In this document: positions 1 through 12,194 of the stretch, piece by piece
Position numbering within the stretch: position 1 is the first letter of the stretch
Layout of the letters: every line of letters begins with the position of its first letter
Assembly (NCBI RefSeq): GCF_048418805.1
Contig: NC_132791.1
Coordinates: 80,158,501-80,222,500, forward strand
DNA from: Vulpes vulpes
Lineage: Eukaryota > Chordata > Mammalia > Carnivora > Canidae
DNA: 64,000 nt
Direction: 5' to 3'
Position numbers and translations under genes: made by a program
The notes under the pieces: model-generated
The model's database searches: none
Told to the model about the DNA's origin: nothing
Seen by the model: the letters and a program-made list of their open reading frames with translations, nothing else

Positions 1-142
1 ACAAAGTCAGACAGCAAGAGAGACTCAATAGAAGCAGAGTTGATATTAAGATTTTTCTTTTTCCTATTTAATGGATGTGGCAGTGTTTTTCCTCTCCTCC
101 AATTCTAATTTTCACTTCTAAATGAGTCTTAAAAAGAACACA

Positions 143-935
143 ACTTTATTTTCTTAGAGCAGTGTTAGGTTTATAACAAAACTGAGAAAAGGCGCAGAGA
201 TTTCCTGTACACCCTCCTTCCCCAGGCACGCACAACCCCCTCCCCAGTATCCACATCTCCACCAGCACCATACATTTGTTATAATTGATGAACCTACATT
301 GACACATCATTATCACCCAAAGTCCGTAGCGCATGTTACAATTCACTTTCAGTTTTGTACATTCTATGGGTTTGGACAGATGTGTAATGACACGTATTCA
401 TCATAATTCCGTACAGAGTATTTTCACAACCCTAAAACTCTCCTATGTTCCACCTATTCATTTCTCCCCCCATCCCAACTACCAGCTCTGGTGATCACTG
501 ATCTTTCTACTGTCTCCATAATTTTGTCTTTTCCAGAATGTCATAGAGTTGAAGTCATACAGAATGTAGCCTTTTCAAATTGGCTTCTTTTACTTAGTAA
601 AATGCATTTAACATTCCTCCCTGCCTTTCCTGGTTTGATAGTTTCATTTCTATTTAGCGCTGAATAATATTCCACTGTACACATGGACCACAATTTATTT
701 CTCCATATACCTATTGAAGGACAAGTTTATGAATTATGCGTTGAGCTGCTATAAGCATTTGTGTGCAAGGTTTTTGTGTGGCCATATGTTGTATGGGTAA
801 ATACCAAGGAGCACAATTGCCGGATCATATGTTAATAGTACGTTTAGTTTTGTGAGAAATGGCAAATTGTCTTCCGAAGTGGCTGAACTATTTTGCATTC
901 CCACCAGCAACGAATGGAAGCTCCTGTTGCTCCAC
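143..935 (-). mobile_element. L1M LINE 3' end, antisense
   Basis: Reads as the reverse complement of an old mammalian L1 (L1M class) 3' region. The antisense 3'UTR gives way to the well-known 'aataatattccactgtac' and 'gtaaataccaaggagcac' segments and ends at 'cattcccaccagcaacgaat'. It is heavily mutated, with no long frame left. A 5'-truncated, immobile copy. Subfamily not resolved by eye. Confidence 0.85.
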
Positions 936-3885
936 TAAGCGATTCCTGATGGAAGAAAATTTCTATGCATTTTATACCTTAAGTAACCTGGATCTCTTTT
1001 TAAAGAGCGTATTGCGCCCCGTTTTGCTTTGCTCTTCTAATTATTGAACGATTAATGTCATCAGTATTGATCACAATTTGTAGACCATGTTTATTTTTAC
1101 CATTATATGCAATGATTTCATGTCCCTCTCCTAAGGGAACCATTCGATATGAAGATCAGAAACAAGACAATCTTGTTTTTTGTCAAAAACAACACTTAAG
1201 AAAAATGCAAAGGTAAATAAAACAAATAATTCAGGAATAAAGCAGTAAGGAGGACTACCTGTTTTCCTGATTTTTATGACTCTAATGCCTTGGACTTGAA
1301 CATTAACACAGCAGAGGCCTTCTCTGCAGATGGCACATGCTGTTATTCTTCACAACAAATATCAGACATCCAGGAGGAAGGAATGATTGCAATCTTAACT
1401 TTAAAAAGAGACAGAGGAAGAGAGAGAGAGAGATTCATGCAGCAAAAACAAAACCAGTCAATGCTATGGAATTAAAATGGAGTGTTAGTTTTATTTTTGA
1501 AGTACAATCAGAGGATCTTGGTAAAATCTGACCATGATTATCAAACACAGCAGCTTGCTAGGGGTCCAGGGCTTTTCCAATCCAGATGCTTTCATTCTAC
1601 TCCGTGTCTCCGGCTAATTCAAGGTTAGATATCAGGACTCCATTTGCTCCAATGCTATGAACCATAAATAGCTCTAGCCTTGGATGGTTAGAAGACTCCC
1701 GAAAGTTTTGAAGAATGAGAACAAATGGTCGTGTGGGTTTCAAAGTTGGCTTGCACCTTTCATTGCCTTATTTGTTGTTCTGTTTTGTTTTGTTTAACTG
1801 TGTCTGCCCAGCACATTAGTCCACGAAGTCCTTCGGGTTGAACTGTGACCTGTGACCTCACTCCACTTAAAAATAGACCACTCACATTTGGGAGAAGTCC
1901 AGATCTGCTTCCAGCTTGCAACCTAACTGCACCAGCCTCCTTGTCGCTCTGTGCTCACTACTGTTCATGTGCAAGTTACAAAAGCCAGAGCAATCTCCGG
2001 CCTCCATCAAGGGCAGGGCTCCAATTTAAGAGTAATGGCTGGAGTAGGTGTTATTTGTACCCCGTGTCAAGCGGTGATTGTTCACATCTGGCTGCAAGCT
2101 GAATAGGGCTTTAGATTATTCAGAGCAGTGCAGAAAACTGGTGGTGAGGTGGGTGGGTGTTGGGAAGGTGATTTTGACTTATCTTGTGGTTTTCAGGCAA
2201 GTAACCAGTGACCTTATTAGTACAGAAACATAATCAAGTATGTTCTCTTTAATAACGAGGGATCCCATGGACATATATCCATTCTCACCAATGCCACAAA
2301 GTCAAAAGAATCAGCCTATTAAGGTATCAAAGTAGAAATGGCATTTTTGCCTGTAAGCTTTTCTGAGAAGGATATTGATTATGATCCAACAAAGAGGTGG
2401 CTGCCACTCGCAGACACCGCACGCACGTACACGTGTGCATATACGTGTTAATATCAGCTGAGGTTTCACATCTAATTTCTTCAGAGCACAGAAGCAATGA
2501 TATTGAAAAATCTTATTTCTGCTCTCTTCTTCTTCCCCTTTTTCTCCTCCTTGGCCCTTTTGGATAATGTAAACAAAGAATACATGGCTAGGGCTCAGTT
2601 CTTATACCCAAGGATTAGGATGAAGCCACAGGTAAAAGCTGTGTGAATACTGATAGAGAGACTCTAAGACGTCCCGGCTACTGCTTTTTCTTGAGAGAAA
2701 TCTCCTGGGGTGAAAAGCACACACAACATCAGTTGCTATTCAAATATTTCATCTCATGCACTGATGCAGAGCTGCATAAAAATGTATGTTGAGGACATAC
2801 CATTCTATGTGACAGGAAAATAGAAATGTGGATTATAATTAGAGAGCACCTAAAAAAATCCACTACATGGGAAGCTAACCACAGATCTGAAAAATTAAAA
2901 CAATATAGAAAATAGAATTTAAGCCTACGAAAACAATTTATTCTTCAATAAACCTGAAGATCTGGTTAGGGTTGTCTTTTTCTCTGAAATGTTCCTTGCT
3001 ACCTCTTCCAATATTAGTTTGCAAAACTGAGTTAGTCCTAGAGCAACAGATAGTAAAATATACCCCCAAAAGTATGAATTGCCTTGTCATTCTTTTAATA
3101 TCATGCCATGAGATAATGTAAATCAGATAAGGGGATGATTAAACAGGTCTTTTTTTTTTTTTTTAACTACACAATTGAACATCAAAGAAATAATGCAGAA
3201 AAGATCATTTTTTAAGCTGTCATCTTGACAGCTGCCCTTTAATTCATTTTTAGGTAGGGACCTTGCATAATACATAAGAAATCTGGAGAACAAAAGGTAT
3301 ACATGGTGATGCTCCAATGTACAAGATCACTTTGGGTATTTGTCTTCCTCTGTAAGGCTGCAGCCTTCAGCTAAAATACATAAGATTGGGTTAGGATAGT
3401 ATGCCCTTTATTTCCTTTTATTTTGTAGATCTTTATGAGAACTCAGCAGCAAGAATTAGAATTTCGCAGGAATGCACACACTCCTGAAATAGATATGATT
3501 TTGACTTTCAGAGTCTGATTTTTCTAAAGTGTAATCCACAGCAGTATGATCAGTATGATGAAACTACTCTGTTCTGGTATATTGGAAAACATGACTTCAA
3601 TGAAAACAATTAATGTTCGAGATGACCACTGGAATCGTCTTTCTTCCTCCGGGGGCACTTTTTTTTCTACTTGGTCCATCCTTGGGAGACTAGCATCCAT
3701 CATCATACAGTTATCTGCCTTTCTTGCCATCTGTACATTTTGCAGGAACCACATGAGTGTTTTGCAAGCTTCATTTTCAGACTTGCTACTTGCACTGATA
3801 AACACTGTGGATTGCACTTTGTACACTGGTACACTGGAGTGCCTACAAGAGCCTACACCTTCTGGTATTCACACCTTTGGGTAAT
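936..3885. other. Unique non-coding stretch
   Basis: No gene or clear interspersed repeat seen. It holds short purine-rich GAGA at 1406-1432, an alternating ACGTGTGC patch near 2409-2450 and a T-run at 3150-3164. Part of it (about 1800-2110) is richer in GC and carries a DR1-type nuclear-receptor motif, listed separately. Frames here are short and have no recognisable protein signature. Confidence 0.5.
1846..1858 (-). promoter_or_regulatory. DR1-type nuclear receptor half-site pair
   Basis: The plus strand reads TGACCT-g-TGACCT, so the minus strand is AGGTCA-c-AGGTCA: two perfect half-sites spaced by one base. This arrangement is the classical binding site of RXR heterodimers, HNF4 and COUP-TF. 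The match is seen in the sequence; function is only inferred, and such a 13-mer can occur by chance. Confidence 0.35.
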
Positions 3886-4310
3886 GCCTTCTCCTTAAAT
3901 CTGGGCTGGGTCTGAACCTTGTATTGAACAACAAAACAATGGAAGCAGCATTGTCCCAGTTCCAGGCCTGAGGAGGGAAAAGGCCTGGAAGCTTCTGCTT
4001 TTGCATTCCTGGGAGCCTTGGCTTCCCTATGAGAAGTCTGGCTCCCTGGCTAGAGAGACCATGTGATGAGACCATGTGGAGAGAACATACAGAAAAGCAG
4101 AAACCCTGAGTCTACAGGAGGAAAACTGATTCCCCAGTTGAAAGAGAAAATGGAAGTCCCAGATATATGACCCCAGTTGGGCCATGCCGAGCCATACACC
4201 TCTTAAAATCCCAATAAACTGTTGCCTTGTGCCATGATGAGAAGAGATTAAAGGGTGGTTGTTTGAAGCCACAGAGGTTTATAAGTGTTTGTTTATAGTG
4301 ATATACAACC
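3886..4310 (+). mobile_element. MaLR-type LTR (MLT1-like)
   Basis: Typical solo MaLR LTR order: 'ccttctccttaaatctggg', then 'gtcccagttccaggcctg', then a 'gagagaccatgtg' repeat, then an 'aataaact' signal and the tail 'gaagccacagaggttt'. Heavily mutated, with no internal region attached, so it is likely a solo LTR. It has no coding potential. Confidence 0.7.
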
Positions 4311-5794
4311 AAAATATTTCTATTGACTTGACTGCCTTTACATTTTAAAAAGTCAAATAGAATTTATTTTTCACAACCTCTTCGATTATGATACTGTATC
4401 CAGCATCCCCAGCTTTGAGTCAGTCTCCTAGATTGAGAGTCTCTAAGAGACTGGATAATGCAATTCTTAGAGAAAAAACTCTTTAATGGCTTTAGGTCTT
4501 TAAAACTATTAGTTCATGTGATTATCTAGAGGAGCTTCTTATTTCCTTTCTCAATGAAGATACTCTTACGTGTTGCCTTTCTTCTTGGCAACTCTTAGGC
4601 TAAGGGGAACAATTTTCTAATCAAGAAAACCCCTAAGGGAAACAGAGAAAGATAAGAATGATTTCAACTCAGGAGAATGCATTCCAATCTAGAAAGCAAA
4701 ATCTCCCTGGACTCTCTTGATCTTCCTGGGTTTAGAGTGAGCACTGAGATGATATTCCATTTTCACATCACATCTATTCATTTGTGGAGAATTAAACAAA
4801 CTTACAAAGAACTCCATGATGTGTCAGAAGTGCCATTTTCCTTCTGCTACTTTTTTTTAACCTTTTAGTACCCATGAAATATAAGGTGATGAAGTTCAAG
4901 AGTAATCTATTTCTCTCAGATCTTTTGAAACCAACTAGATTAAAAAAAAAATCCATCACAGTCGAGACATTATACTCTTTTCTTTTTAATGTTTGTTTCA
5001 ATACGTAGAGCTATCCAGAAAGGATAAGCACATGAAATGGATGGATGGAAGGATGGAGATACATAAATGAACCTATATGAATGAATGAAGCTGGATTAAG
5101 TAAAGCATGAGAAGTTGAAATACTACAAATATATCTCATACTGAACGTTTATTTAGGTTTATCACTAGAAGATAAAATAGAGCCATATTTGGAAGGCAGG
5201 AAGAATGTTAATATAGTCCTGGAAGAAGAAAACTGGAAGGTCAGTGGACTTGAAAATAAAGGAGAGAAAAATAAATTCCCTGTTGTCTGGGACAGGAGAT
5301 GGCAGGACAGAGGCCAGCAGTGTCCTGTAGGCACTGTAGAGCCACTACTGGATGCCATTCATGCATCCTTTTGGTCTAGGAAAATAAGCAGAGAGAACAC
5401 AGAGGCCAGGAAGCTTGCCAACCCCATCATACCAGACAGATTCCAGTCCTTCCTAGTAGGGTCCATTTGGCTGGTTTCTGGGAGGAGCAGATTTTGAGGT
5501 CAAATATTAGATACCGTACATAGAAGCAGAAAAAAGTGAATGACTGTAAATGTATACACTAATTGCTATGCAAGCAATGAATAGAAAGCTCAGGGAGGGT
5601 GAAAATATGAAGAAAATTGCCTGTATCATCTAGAAAAAACTCATAAATGTGCAGACGACAGGAATCCTAGAAAGCAGAATTATCTATTATATAGGGGAAA
5701 GGGAAAGGGGGTGGGTGGTAGCTTTAGGGCAAATCCAAATCTGTCTTTGTTCTAACGACAACATTACAAATACCTTGCTTCATAAAAAAAACTA
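4311..5794. other. Unique stretch, no gene seen
   Basis: Mostly AT-rich unique sequence. It contains a short GGAT/GAAT-type degenerate repeat at 5037-5092 and a G-quadruplex-type motif at 5694-5715. The frame at 5189-5497 has ordinary composition and no recognisable domain. Confidence 0.5.
5694..5715 (+). other. G-quadruplex motif
   Basis: Four G-runs (4, 3, 5 and 3) separated by AAA, AAA and T fit the usual G3+N1-7 pattern with short loops. Seen directly; whether it folds in cells is unknown. Confidence 0.55.
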
Positions 5795-7400
5795 CCCTAG
5801 ACCCTAGGAGTTAAAACAACACTGATTTATTTGCTCATAATTCTGCAATTTGGGCTGAATTGTCTTTTACATGGTATCAGTTGGCGTGGCTCAGCTAGGG
5901 CTGAGTACATACTTTCACATGTACTACTCACTTGGTAGTCTGGGAAACTGATGCCACTTCTCAGCTTGAAGCTCACGGGCTGCCAGCAAGGCCTTTGTTC
6001 TTCCTCAACTGGCCTCTTTCTGGACTTAGGTTCATCTGTCCTCTGCACCTCAAAGATTCAAGTCATTTCCATATGCAAAGTCTATTTACTCCCCTCTATG
6101 ATCCATAAAACTTCATCTCATTACAGCATGGTCTTAGGTTTAAAGTCCAGATACTCACCATCTAAATTCAGACACAGATAAGGTTCATCAGGCATAGCTC
6201 CACTTGATTTGAAGATCTGTGAGCAAATGAGATAGACTTTCCCTCCCTCACATCCCCAACACACAATTGTAAATCAGGAATAGGAAAATCATAATAGAAA
6301 CTCCCATTCAAAACCGGGGTACAGAAGGCACATAGTAATCATTGGTCAAAGAAATTCTGAAATCTGTTAGGGTAAACATAAACAGTTCCTTGATCAGGGT
6401 CTAGGATTGTTTCCCCACAAAACAATCCTCTGACCTGTCCTTCCTTTTCCATAATAAGTAACCCATATTTGTAGATAAGGAGCTTTCTCAATCTACTTGC
6501 TGCCAATAGAATGCCAAAGGTCCAAAGTTTCCTTAATTCGGAACTGTATCTGTCCCTTTTAATCCAAATCGGAAATCCTTCTATTCGCACAATTATCTTA
6601 AAAGCTTTGTAGATTTCCAATGAATCTCACTGCAGTTCATTAATCCCATTACTATGAAACAGAAATGTTAACTACATACCTCTTCAAAAAAGACTCTTCT
6701 GTAGTTTTGGCCATGGCACAATGTCCTATAATATTTAAAGGTCCTTTGTTTATCTGAGGAGCTCAGTGTGGCAAACTTTTACGATTCTCAGAAACCCTGT
6801 TGTCTAGCAGAGAGAATCTAGGAAACATCACTTTAAGTCTTTCAAAGGAATTAACAAACGGCCTTAAGATCTGACCCTAAACCGACATCACATTTCATCA
6901 ACAACGACCTGATTCGATCCTTGCCCTAAGGCCATTTATAATTTTGAGAATTATTTGACAAATAGAAAAGCTGGGAATGAAAAACAACTTTATATTTGAA
7001 TGAACCAAATCCTGATTTCTTTCTAATTCTTTTTAATTTTGCTTGACAAGTAAAATTTCCTTGTTACTGCATCTCACGCCTTTTACCTTTATCAGAGGAA
7101 ATACACTGGCACTTTCAACTTTCTGCTTGGCAATCTCCATAGCCAGATCCACAACCCAATGGAGTATCTTCCATATCACCTGCCTTACCACAGGTAGAAG
7201 TCTCCCACTCACTTCTCTGTTGGTCCCGTTTCCTCCAGGGATCAAGAGGAACTTCCTTCCATCTGCACAGCTGATAGGAAAGTCTCCTTGAGGCCGTTCA
7301 CAAGTTCTGCCCACCACCTAATCCCAAAACCAATTAATACCATGTGGTTCAGCTTTTTGTTATGGTGACATGCGACTTGCAGGTACCAAAAAATTTTTTC
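5795..7400 (-). mobile_element. Degraded ERV/LTR-derived block (tentative)
   Basis: The left part ('ggagttaaaacaacactgat', then 'ctcataattctgcaattt') looks like the reverse complement of a MaLR LTR end. The middle (about 6050-6400) has the AT-rich 'cattcccattc'-type wording of endogenous retroviral relics. No retroviral protein motif is recognisable, and the frames at 6339-6620 and 7033-7317 are not convincing. It may form one old insertion with the LTR at 7405-7915. Family uncertain. Confidence 0.4.
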
Positions 7401-7404
7401 TTCA

Positions 7405-7915
7405 TTTTCTGTTGCTGCCTTAAAAAAAAAAAAAAAAAAAAAAAAAATCACCCAGAGCTTAATAATAGCTTACTAGTGCTCACCATCATCAGTTGACTTG
7501 GCGTTTTTTTCTGCTCTGCCGACTGCTGACTGATGGCAAGCAGGTTTAAAATACCCTCACTCCTAAGATAAGTTGGTGCTGGCTGGCTGTTGGGAGCTCA
7601 GTTGAGGCTGTCTGCCTGGGACCTTCGGTCTCTCTGCTGGCAGGGTTCCTGGGTTAGCTCTCTATGCGCTTATCTTGAACATTCCCAAACACGAAGTTCT
7701 CAGGGAAGTAAGGCTTCTTACCAGTGGCTGATTTCCACAAGCACAAAAGTAGAAGCTGCCAGGCTATTGTAAGTCTCAAGTCCAGAAATGGCACGGTATC
7801 ATTTCTGCCTCATTCCATTGTTTAAGGCAAGTCACATGCAAAGGGAGTTGACCCCAGGAGGTGTGATTTACAGGGGGGCACAGAAGTTAACAGTCTGTCA
7901 CAATAAAATTCAGTT
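7405..7915 (-). mobile_element. MaLR-type LTR, antisense
   Basis: Begins 'ttttctgttgctgcctt', matching the inverted end of MaLR LTRs (consensus sense: TTTGTTACAGCAGC), and runs through 'tagaagctgccaggc' and 'gcctcattccattg' to about 7915. A run of 26 A at 7422-7447 sits inside the LTR and looks like an expanded A-tract, not the tail of a retrocopy. Confidence 0.6.
7422..7447 (+). repeat. (A)26 mononucleotide tract
   Basis: Uninterrupted run of 26 A within the antisense LTR. Likely length-variable between individuals. Confidence 0.9.
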
Positions 7916-7950
7916 CCCTTTGCTACAAGGGAATAGTAGCACAAGGGACC

Positions 7951-8126
7951 TTAAAGTGTGGTCCCCAGACCAGCAGCATCAGTATAACCAGGAAACTGTT
8001 TCCAAACACCAATTCTTGGGCTACATTCCAGAAGCACTGAATCAGAAATTCTAAAGACAGGTCCACAGATCTATGTTTATCAAGCCTTGCAGGTAATACG
8101 GATGCAGACAAAAGTTTGAGAATTCA
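7951..8126 (+). mobile_element. MER5A-like hAT-Charlie MITE
   Basis: Matches the MER5 order: 'aaagtgtggtccccagacc', 'agcagcatcagtataacc', 'actgaatcagaaattct', ending 'aaagtttgagaattcaag' as the inverted terminal counterpart. A non-autonomous DNA transposon relic of about 175 bp. It has no coding capacity. Confidence 0.8.
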
Positions 8127-9055
8127 AGGGCAAAAGAAATATATTAGATTACATTTGTGTCATATGTGGGAAATGTTAAAGCACAGCCAACTAGTTAACA
8201 CTTAATATGAGTTAGTTAATTTGTACTTTTTAACTTGCTATTAGTTGTAAGAAATTTGTTTTGCTAGCAGTGTTCTATGACTATTAATATTAACTATTCT
8301 CTATACTATAAACATAGCTGATAATTAACAATTTTCCTTGCTTCTATATACACACACACACACTTTTCCTTCTATTTTTTCACCCTTGCTGTTGTTGGTT
8401 TTATTGTTGTTTTAATATTTTATGTTTCAATGATGAGTATTTTTGTCACACATAGTTGTGTATTCCCAGACATGTGAATAAGGAGGTGGACGATGGTAAA
8501 GAAAAATACTGGCATACATGACAAATGTCACCAAGAGCCATGAACAATTTTTTTCTGTGAAATTATTTTTGAAAACAACTTGAAAATGTAAATTTCAGAT
8601 GCAGTCACTGAGTCAGTAAGGGATTAGCATCTTGTCCAAGGACATTTGGTAGAGAAAAATTTATACTTATATATTGATCATTCTCTGTTCGTTCCACTGA
8701 GGTTATGCATGTGCCATAACTTCAGGCTGCCTCACAATCCTCCAAAGTAGTCAAGTGTTTGCAAAATTAGCCTCTCAAAATATTGCAACTGCAAATGGCC
8801 TATTGAATTCCATTAATTGATTAAATTTGCCATGCCATTAGAGCGGCATGTCTGATTGCCAATAAAAATGAATCACGGGAAGTGGCTTGTTGGGCATAAA
8901 AAGACAAAAATAAAAAGGATCCAAATACCTTCTTGGAACCAGAAAGAAATTTGTAGCACTAATCTCTGTGCAAAAGTTCTAAAATCAAATGACATACTTG
9001 ATGAGGGTACTGAGAGCAGTGGTGGCCAGAAGAGCCTTGGGCACATTCTATTTTC
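8127..9055. other. Unique AT-rich stretch
   Basis: No gene seen. Contains a short (CA)n at 8350-8364. A fragment around 8595-8655 ('cagtcactgagtcagtaagg', then 'catcttgtccaaggacat') weakly resembles MIR. Confidence 0.45.
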
Positions 9056-9246
9056 TTTATTTCAGCCAATGCTTATGGAGCACATCACATGTGCCAAGCC
9101 CCATTCTACATCACAGAGTCCCTATACCATCCTGGGTGGTAGGCAGTATTATTATTCACATTTTACAAATGCAGAAACAAAATCAAGTAGCAAGATTGGG
9201 ATCTGAACTCAGACCTGCTACAGAGTTCATGCTCTTATCCATAGTG
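9056..9246 (-). mobile_element. MIR SINE
   Basis: Reverse complement of MIR: 'atgtgccaagccccattct', 'attattattcacattttac', 'gcagaaacaaaatcaag', 'tgctcttatccatag'. An old mammal-wide tRNA-derived SINE, inactive. Confidence 0.85.
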
Positions 9247-9431
9247 TGAAATGGATTCTTTACATTGATTTTAGACTCTCACTGTGAAAATATTTGGTTA
9301 TGGACCAATATGGCAAATTTTGAAGAAGTTAAAACAATATTCTTACAGTCTAGCCATCTCAAATTAAAGTAGGGGCTAGCACCATAGAGCAGATAATAAC
9401 CTTCTCCGTGCACAGTTGCTTAATTTTATAA

Positions 9432-9610
9432 GGTCCTGAACACACTCCATCTCATTTGATTCACAAAATTCTCAAAAGGGCTTTGTTCCAATCCGATCTT
9501 ATGGAAAAAAAAAAAAAAAGAGCCTTCAAAAGATTAACTAATTTTGGCAGTTTGTACAACTGGTAGGTGCCACGGCCAGAATTCTTTGCCAGTGTGCTGA
9601 TGTCAAGTCC
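9432..9610 (-). mobile_element. MIR SINE, with internal A-run
   Basis: 'ccatctcatttgattcac', 'ggtaggtgccacggccaga' and 'agaattctttgccagtgtg' follow the inverted MIR order. An A-run at 9504-9519 interrupts the core. Diverged, so boundaries are approximate. Confidence 0.55.
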
Positions 9611-11189
9611 CAAACTTTTCCTGGAAACCCCAGAAGTTCTCAAAAGTCAACTAACAATTCACAGAAAAAAAAAAGTAGCAGGGGAGATTGTAACCAATTT
9701 CCTCAGCCTTATTTATCCATCTGAACAGCAAAATCCCTGAGCTATATGGTCTTTAAAATGAGGCATAATTTTTTATCTTACTTTATTTCAAATAAATTTC
9801 AAAGATATACTCCTAATGAATCCCCTACTCTTACATTTTAATTTCTTCCAGTGGGAGAGACAGAATGAAAATAGAGACAGATATCTGGGGTAACCCAATC
9901 CCTGTTTTAGGGTACTCACAAGCAAGAGTGCAATGGGAAGTGAAGTGACCTCTCCCAAGTATTTCCTGGGAGACAACTGCCTGACAGTCATAACTGTGGT
10001 GACAGAACATAGTTTTCCTTTCCTTAGGATACACCTAGCACCTAAAGACAGGTAGCACTTGATGGCTCTCTCTACTGGGTAAGTGTATATTTATAAAAAA
10101 TAATCAGTCCCATGACCCCATTTCCACTCTGCCTCCCTTCAGCACACTTCCTGAGCAGCCACTAAGTTTAAGAAAGCTTATAGCCAAAAGAAGAAAAGAG
10201 TGCATACAAAGGGAGGACTGAATATTTGGGGAAGGCCTCCATAAAACCAAACAACCCGGAAGCAACGTGGGATTCAGATAAGCAAGCACTCGGGGCGGGG
10301 GGTGGGGGGGTTAGAAGAAGGGCAGGGCTGGAGAAGATTCATATTACATCCAAGGAGACAGACTAGCCCCCATTCGGCCTGGACTCTGCTAACTAGCAGG
10401 ACCGACCACAGTCAGCTTCACTCTGGCTCAAGTGAAGTAGACACTTAGCCGCATTTGTTGTATGAATTTCTGTCTGTGTTCTGGGCGCTCAGGGCAAACA
10501 CTGTTTCCACTTTTTCCCCCCATTTCATGCATCATTTCAGAGTTGTGTAGTCACTGTGCTGAAACTATGGGTGCTGAGTTTAACAAGTAGAAAAACAAGA
10601 ATCGGAGAGCCTGCGTTGCCTACATCTGCCCCTCTCGTTTCCAAACCAGAGGATGGGAGGAAAAGGGCAAGAACCAAATTAACAACAGAGGGTCCCGTGT
10701 CTGCCCAAGTGTCCCATTTTAACTAAGAGGCAAGTGTGTGTAATCCCTTCAGAGAATCAGACTGCTGGTTGGCGGGCCTGGGGGCCCAGAACACCTGCAC
10801 CGTGAAGAGGCACGATGCTCTGTGCGGGGTGCCAGCCCTGGCCTTTCCGCACCACGTGCTGGGCATCTGACTAGGACAGCAGTCGTTTCCAAGGGCCAGG
10901 TGCTTACAGAAAATAACTAGGTCTCTGTTGAGACTCTGCTACTTGCTGCTTTTCTCTCTGAATCTGACTACACTCTTTCACGCTCTGTCCTATCTTGTGT
11001 GGCTTTTTAAGCCAAAGCCTGGGACATTTAACCAGTTTATCAATGTTAAATACAAGAGGCATAATCTATGAGTCCCTGAAACATCAGGAGAGCCGTGTGG
11101 ATGAATAATAGAAATTGGATGGCATTACGTGGCAGTCATTTTGCTGAGACCCTGGTATTTCCAAGCCCATGGAGGATAGGGTCTCTCCT
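9611..11189. other. Unique stretch, moderately GC-rich at 10.3-10.9 kb
   Basis: No gene or clear repeat. The 10.3-10.9 kb part is richer in GC than its surroundings. It has a G-quadruplex motif at 10292-10310 and a perfect CACGTG E-box at 10853-10858, which suggests but does not prove regulatory use. Confidence 0.45.
10292..10310 (+). other. Dense G-quadruplex motif
   Basis: G4-c-G6-t-G7 within 19 bases. The long runs can be split to give at least four triplets with single-base loops, the most compact G4-type motif in the window. Confidence 0.6.
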
Positions 11190-11310
11190 GTGGGTTCACA
11201 CCATTGCCTTATATGGCAGGGGCTTTTCTATCCCACTTCTAATAGTGTTTGGCCATGCCTGGCATATTGAAGGAGTAGCAGAACTGACAAATGAATGGAC
11301 AAAGAACTGA
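11190..11310 (+). mobile_element. L2 LINE 3' end fragment
   Basis: 'tggccatgcctggcatattg' followed by 'gacaaatgaatggac' matches the worn 3' end of L2 (the '...cctggcacatag...aatgaatg' pattern). Short and strongly diverged. Confidence 0.4.
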
Positions 11311-11399
11311 ATGCTAATTTATGTAAATAGACTAGATCTGGACTTTATGTTGCTTTTACAATTTACCTACTTGGATAACTTTCAGAAAGTAGCTTATTT

Positions 11400-11520
11400 T
11401 TAAATATCTTGCCTTTCGTCCTTCTTTTATTTCTTCCTTCCATTTTCCTTCCTTTCATCCTTCTTTTTCTTTTCATTCATTTATTCATTCATTTTTTTCT
11501 TCTTTCCTCTGCCTTTAATG
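11400..11520. repeat. Degenerate polypyrimidine (CTTC/CTTT) tract
   Basis: About 120 bases almost entirely C and T, in CTTC, CTTT and ATTC units, with few purines. Low-complexity DNA that can adopt H-form when mirror-symmetric. Confidence 0.75.
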
Positions 11521-11659
11521 TAATATGAGAAGACAAATCCATAGGTAATGGACCCAAGTTTGCCTCTGAGAACAGAAATTTTCTGAAGGTACACTGGGGA
11601 CTGTTGTATCCTAACTGACATCTTTCTAAAAAATGTGCATTTCCTTAAAAAAGAAGGAA

Positions 11660-12194
11660 ACCATGCCGTTTGTGACAAGGATGAAACTACAGGGCATTAT
11701 ATTAAGTGAAGCAAGCCAGACAGAGAAAAACAAATACTTCATGGCATTATGTACATATAGTATCTAAAATGGAAAAAGAAAAAAGAAAAAAAAGTTGAAC
11801 TCCTATAAATAAAGAGTAGAATGGTAGTTGACAGGGGCTGGCAGTGGGGGGAAAAGGGGAGGATGATAAAAGGGTATACACTTTCAGTTTTAAATAAGGT
11901 CTGAGGATTTCACATAAAACATGGTGACTGTTGTTCATAATACTCTATTATATAATGGAAATTTGCTAAGTGTAAAATCTAATGTTCTCACCAAAAAAAT
12001 CATATATATGTATGTATGTAGAGGTGATGAATGTGTTACTAATTCAGCTGTGGGATGTGGGAATCCCTTCATGATATACATGTATGTTGAGTCATCACAC
12101 CATATACTTTAAATGCCTTATAATCTTATTGTCAACTATATATCAATAAAGCTGAAAACAATTCAAAGCTGAAAAAAAAAAAACAAAAATAAAT
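11660..12194 (+). mobile_element. L1M LINE 3' end, sense
   Basis: Sense L1 order: ORF2 C-terminal 'gggcattatattaagtgaag', 3'UTR 'ggtagttgacaggggctgg', 'caccatatactttaaatgcc', then 'tgtcaactatatatcaataa' and an A-rich tail at about 12172-12194. A 5'-truncated ancient copy of about 535 bp with no usable frame. Confidence 0.85.

Noticed and set aside
7033..7447. Possible processed retrocopy ending in A26
   Set aside because: The A-run lies inside recognisable inverted LTR sequence on both sides, and no transcript-like body or TSD is seen.
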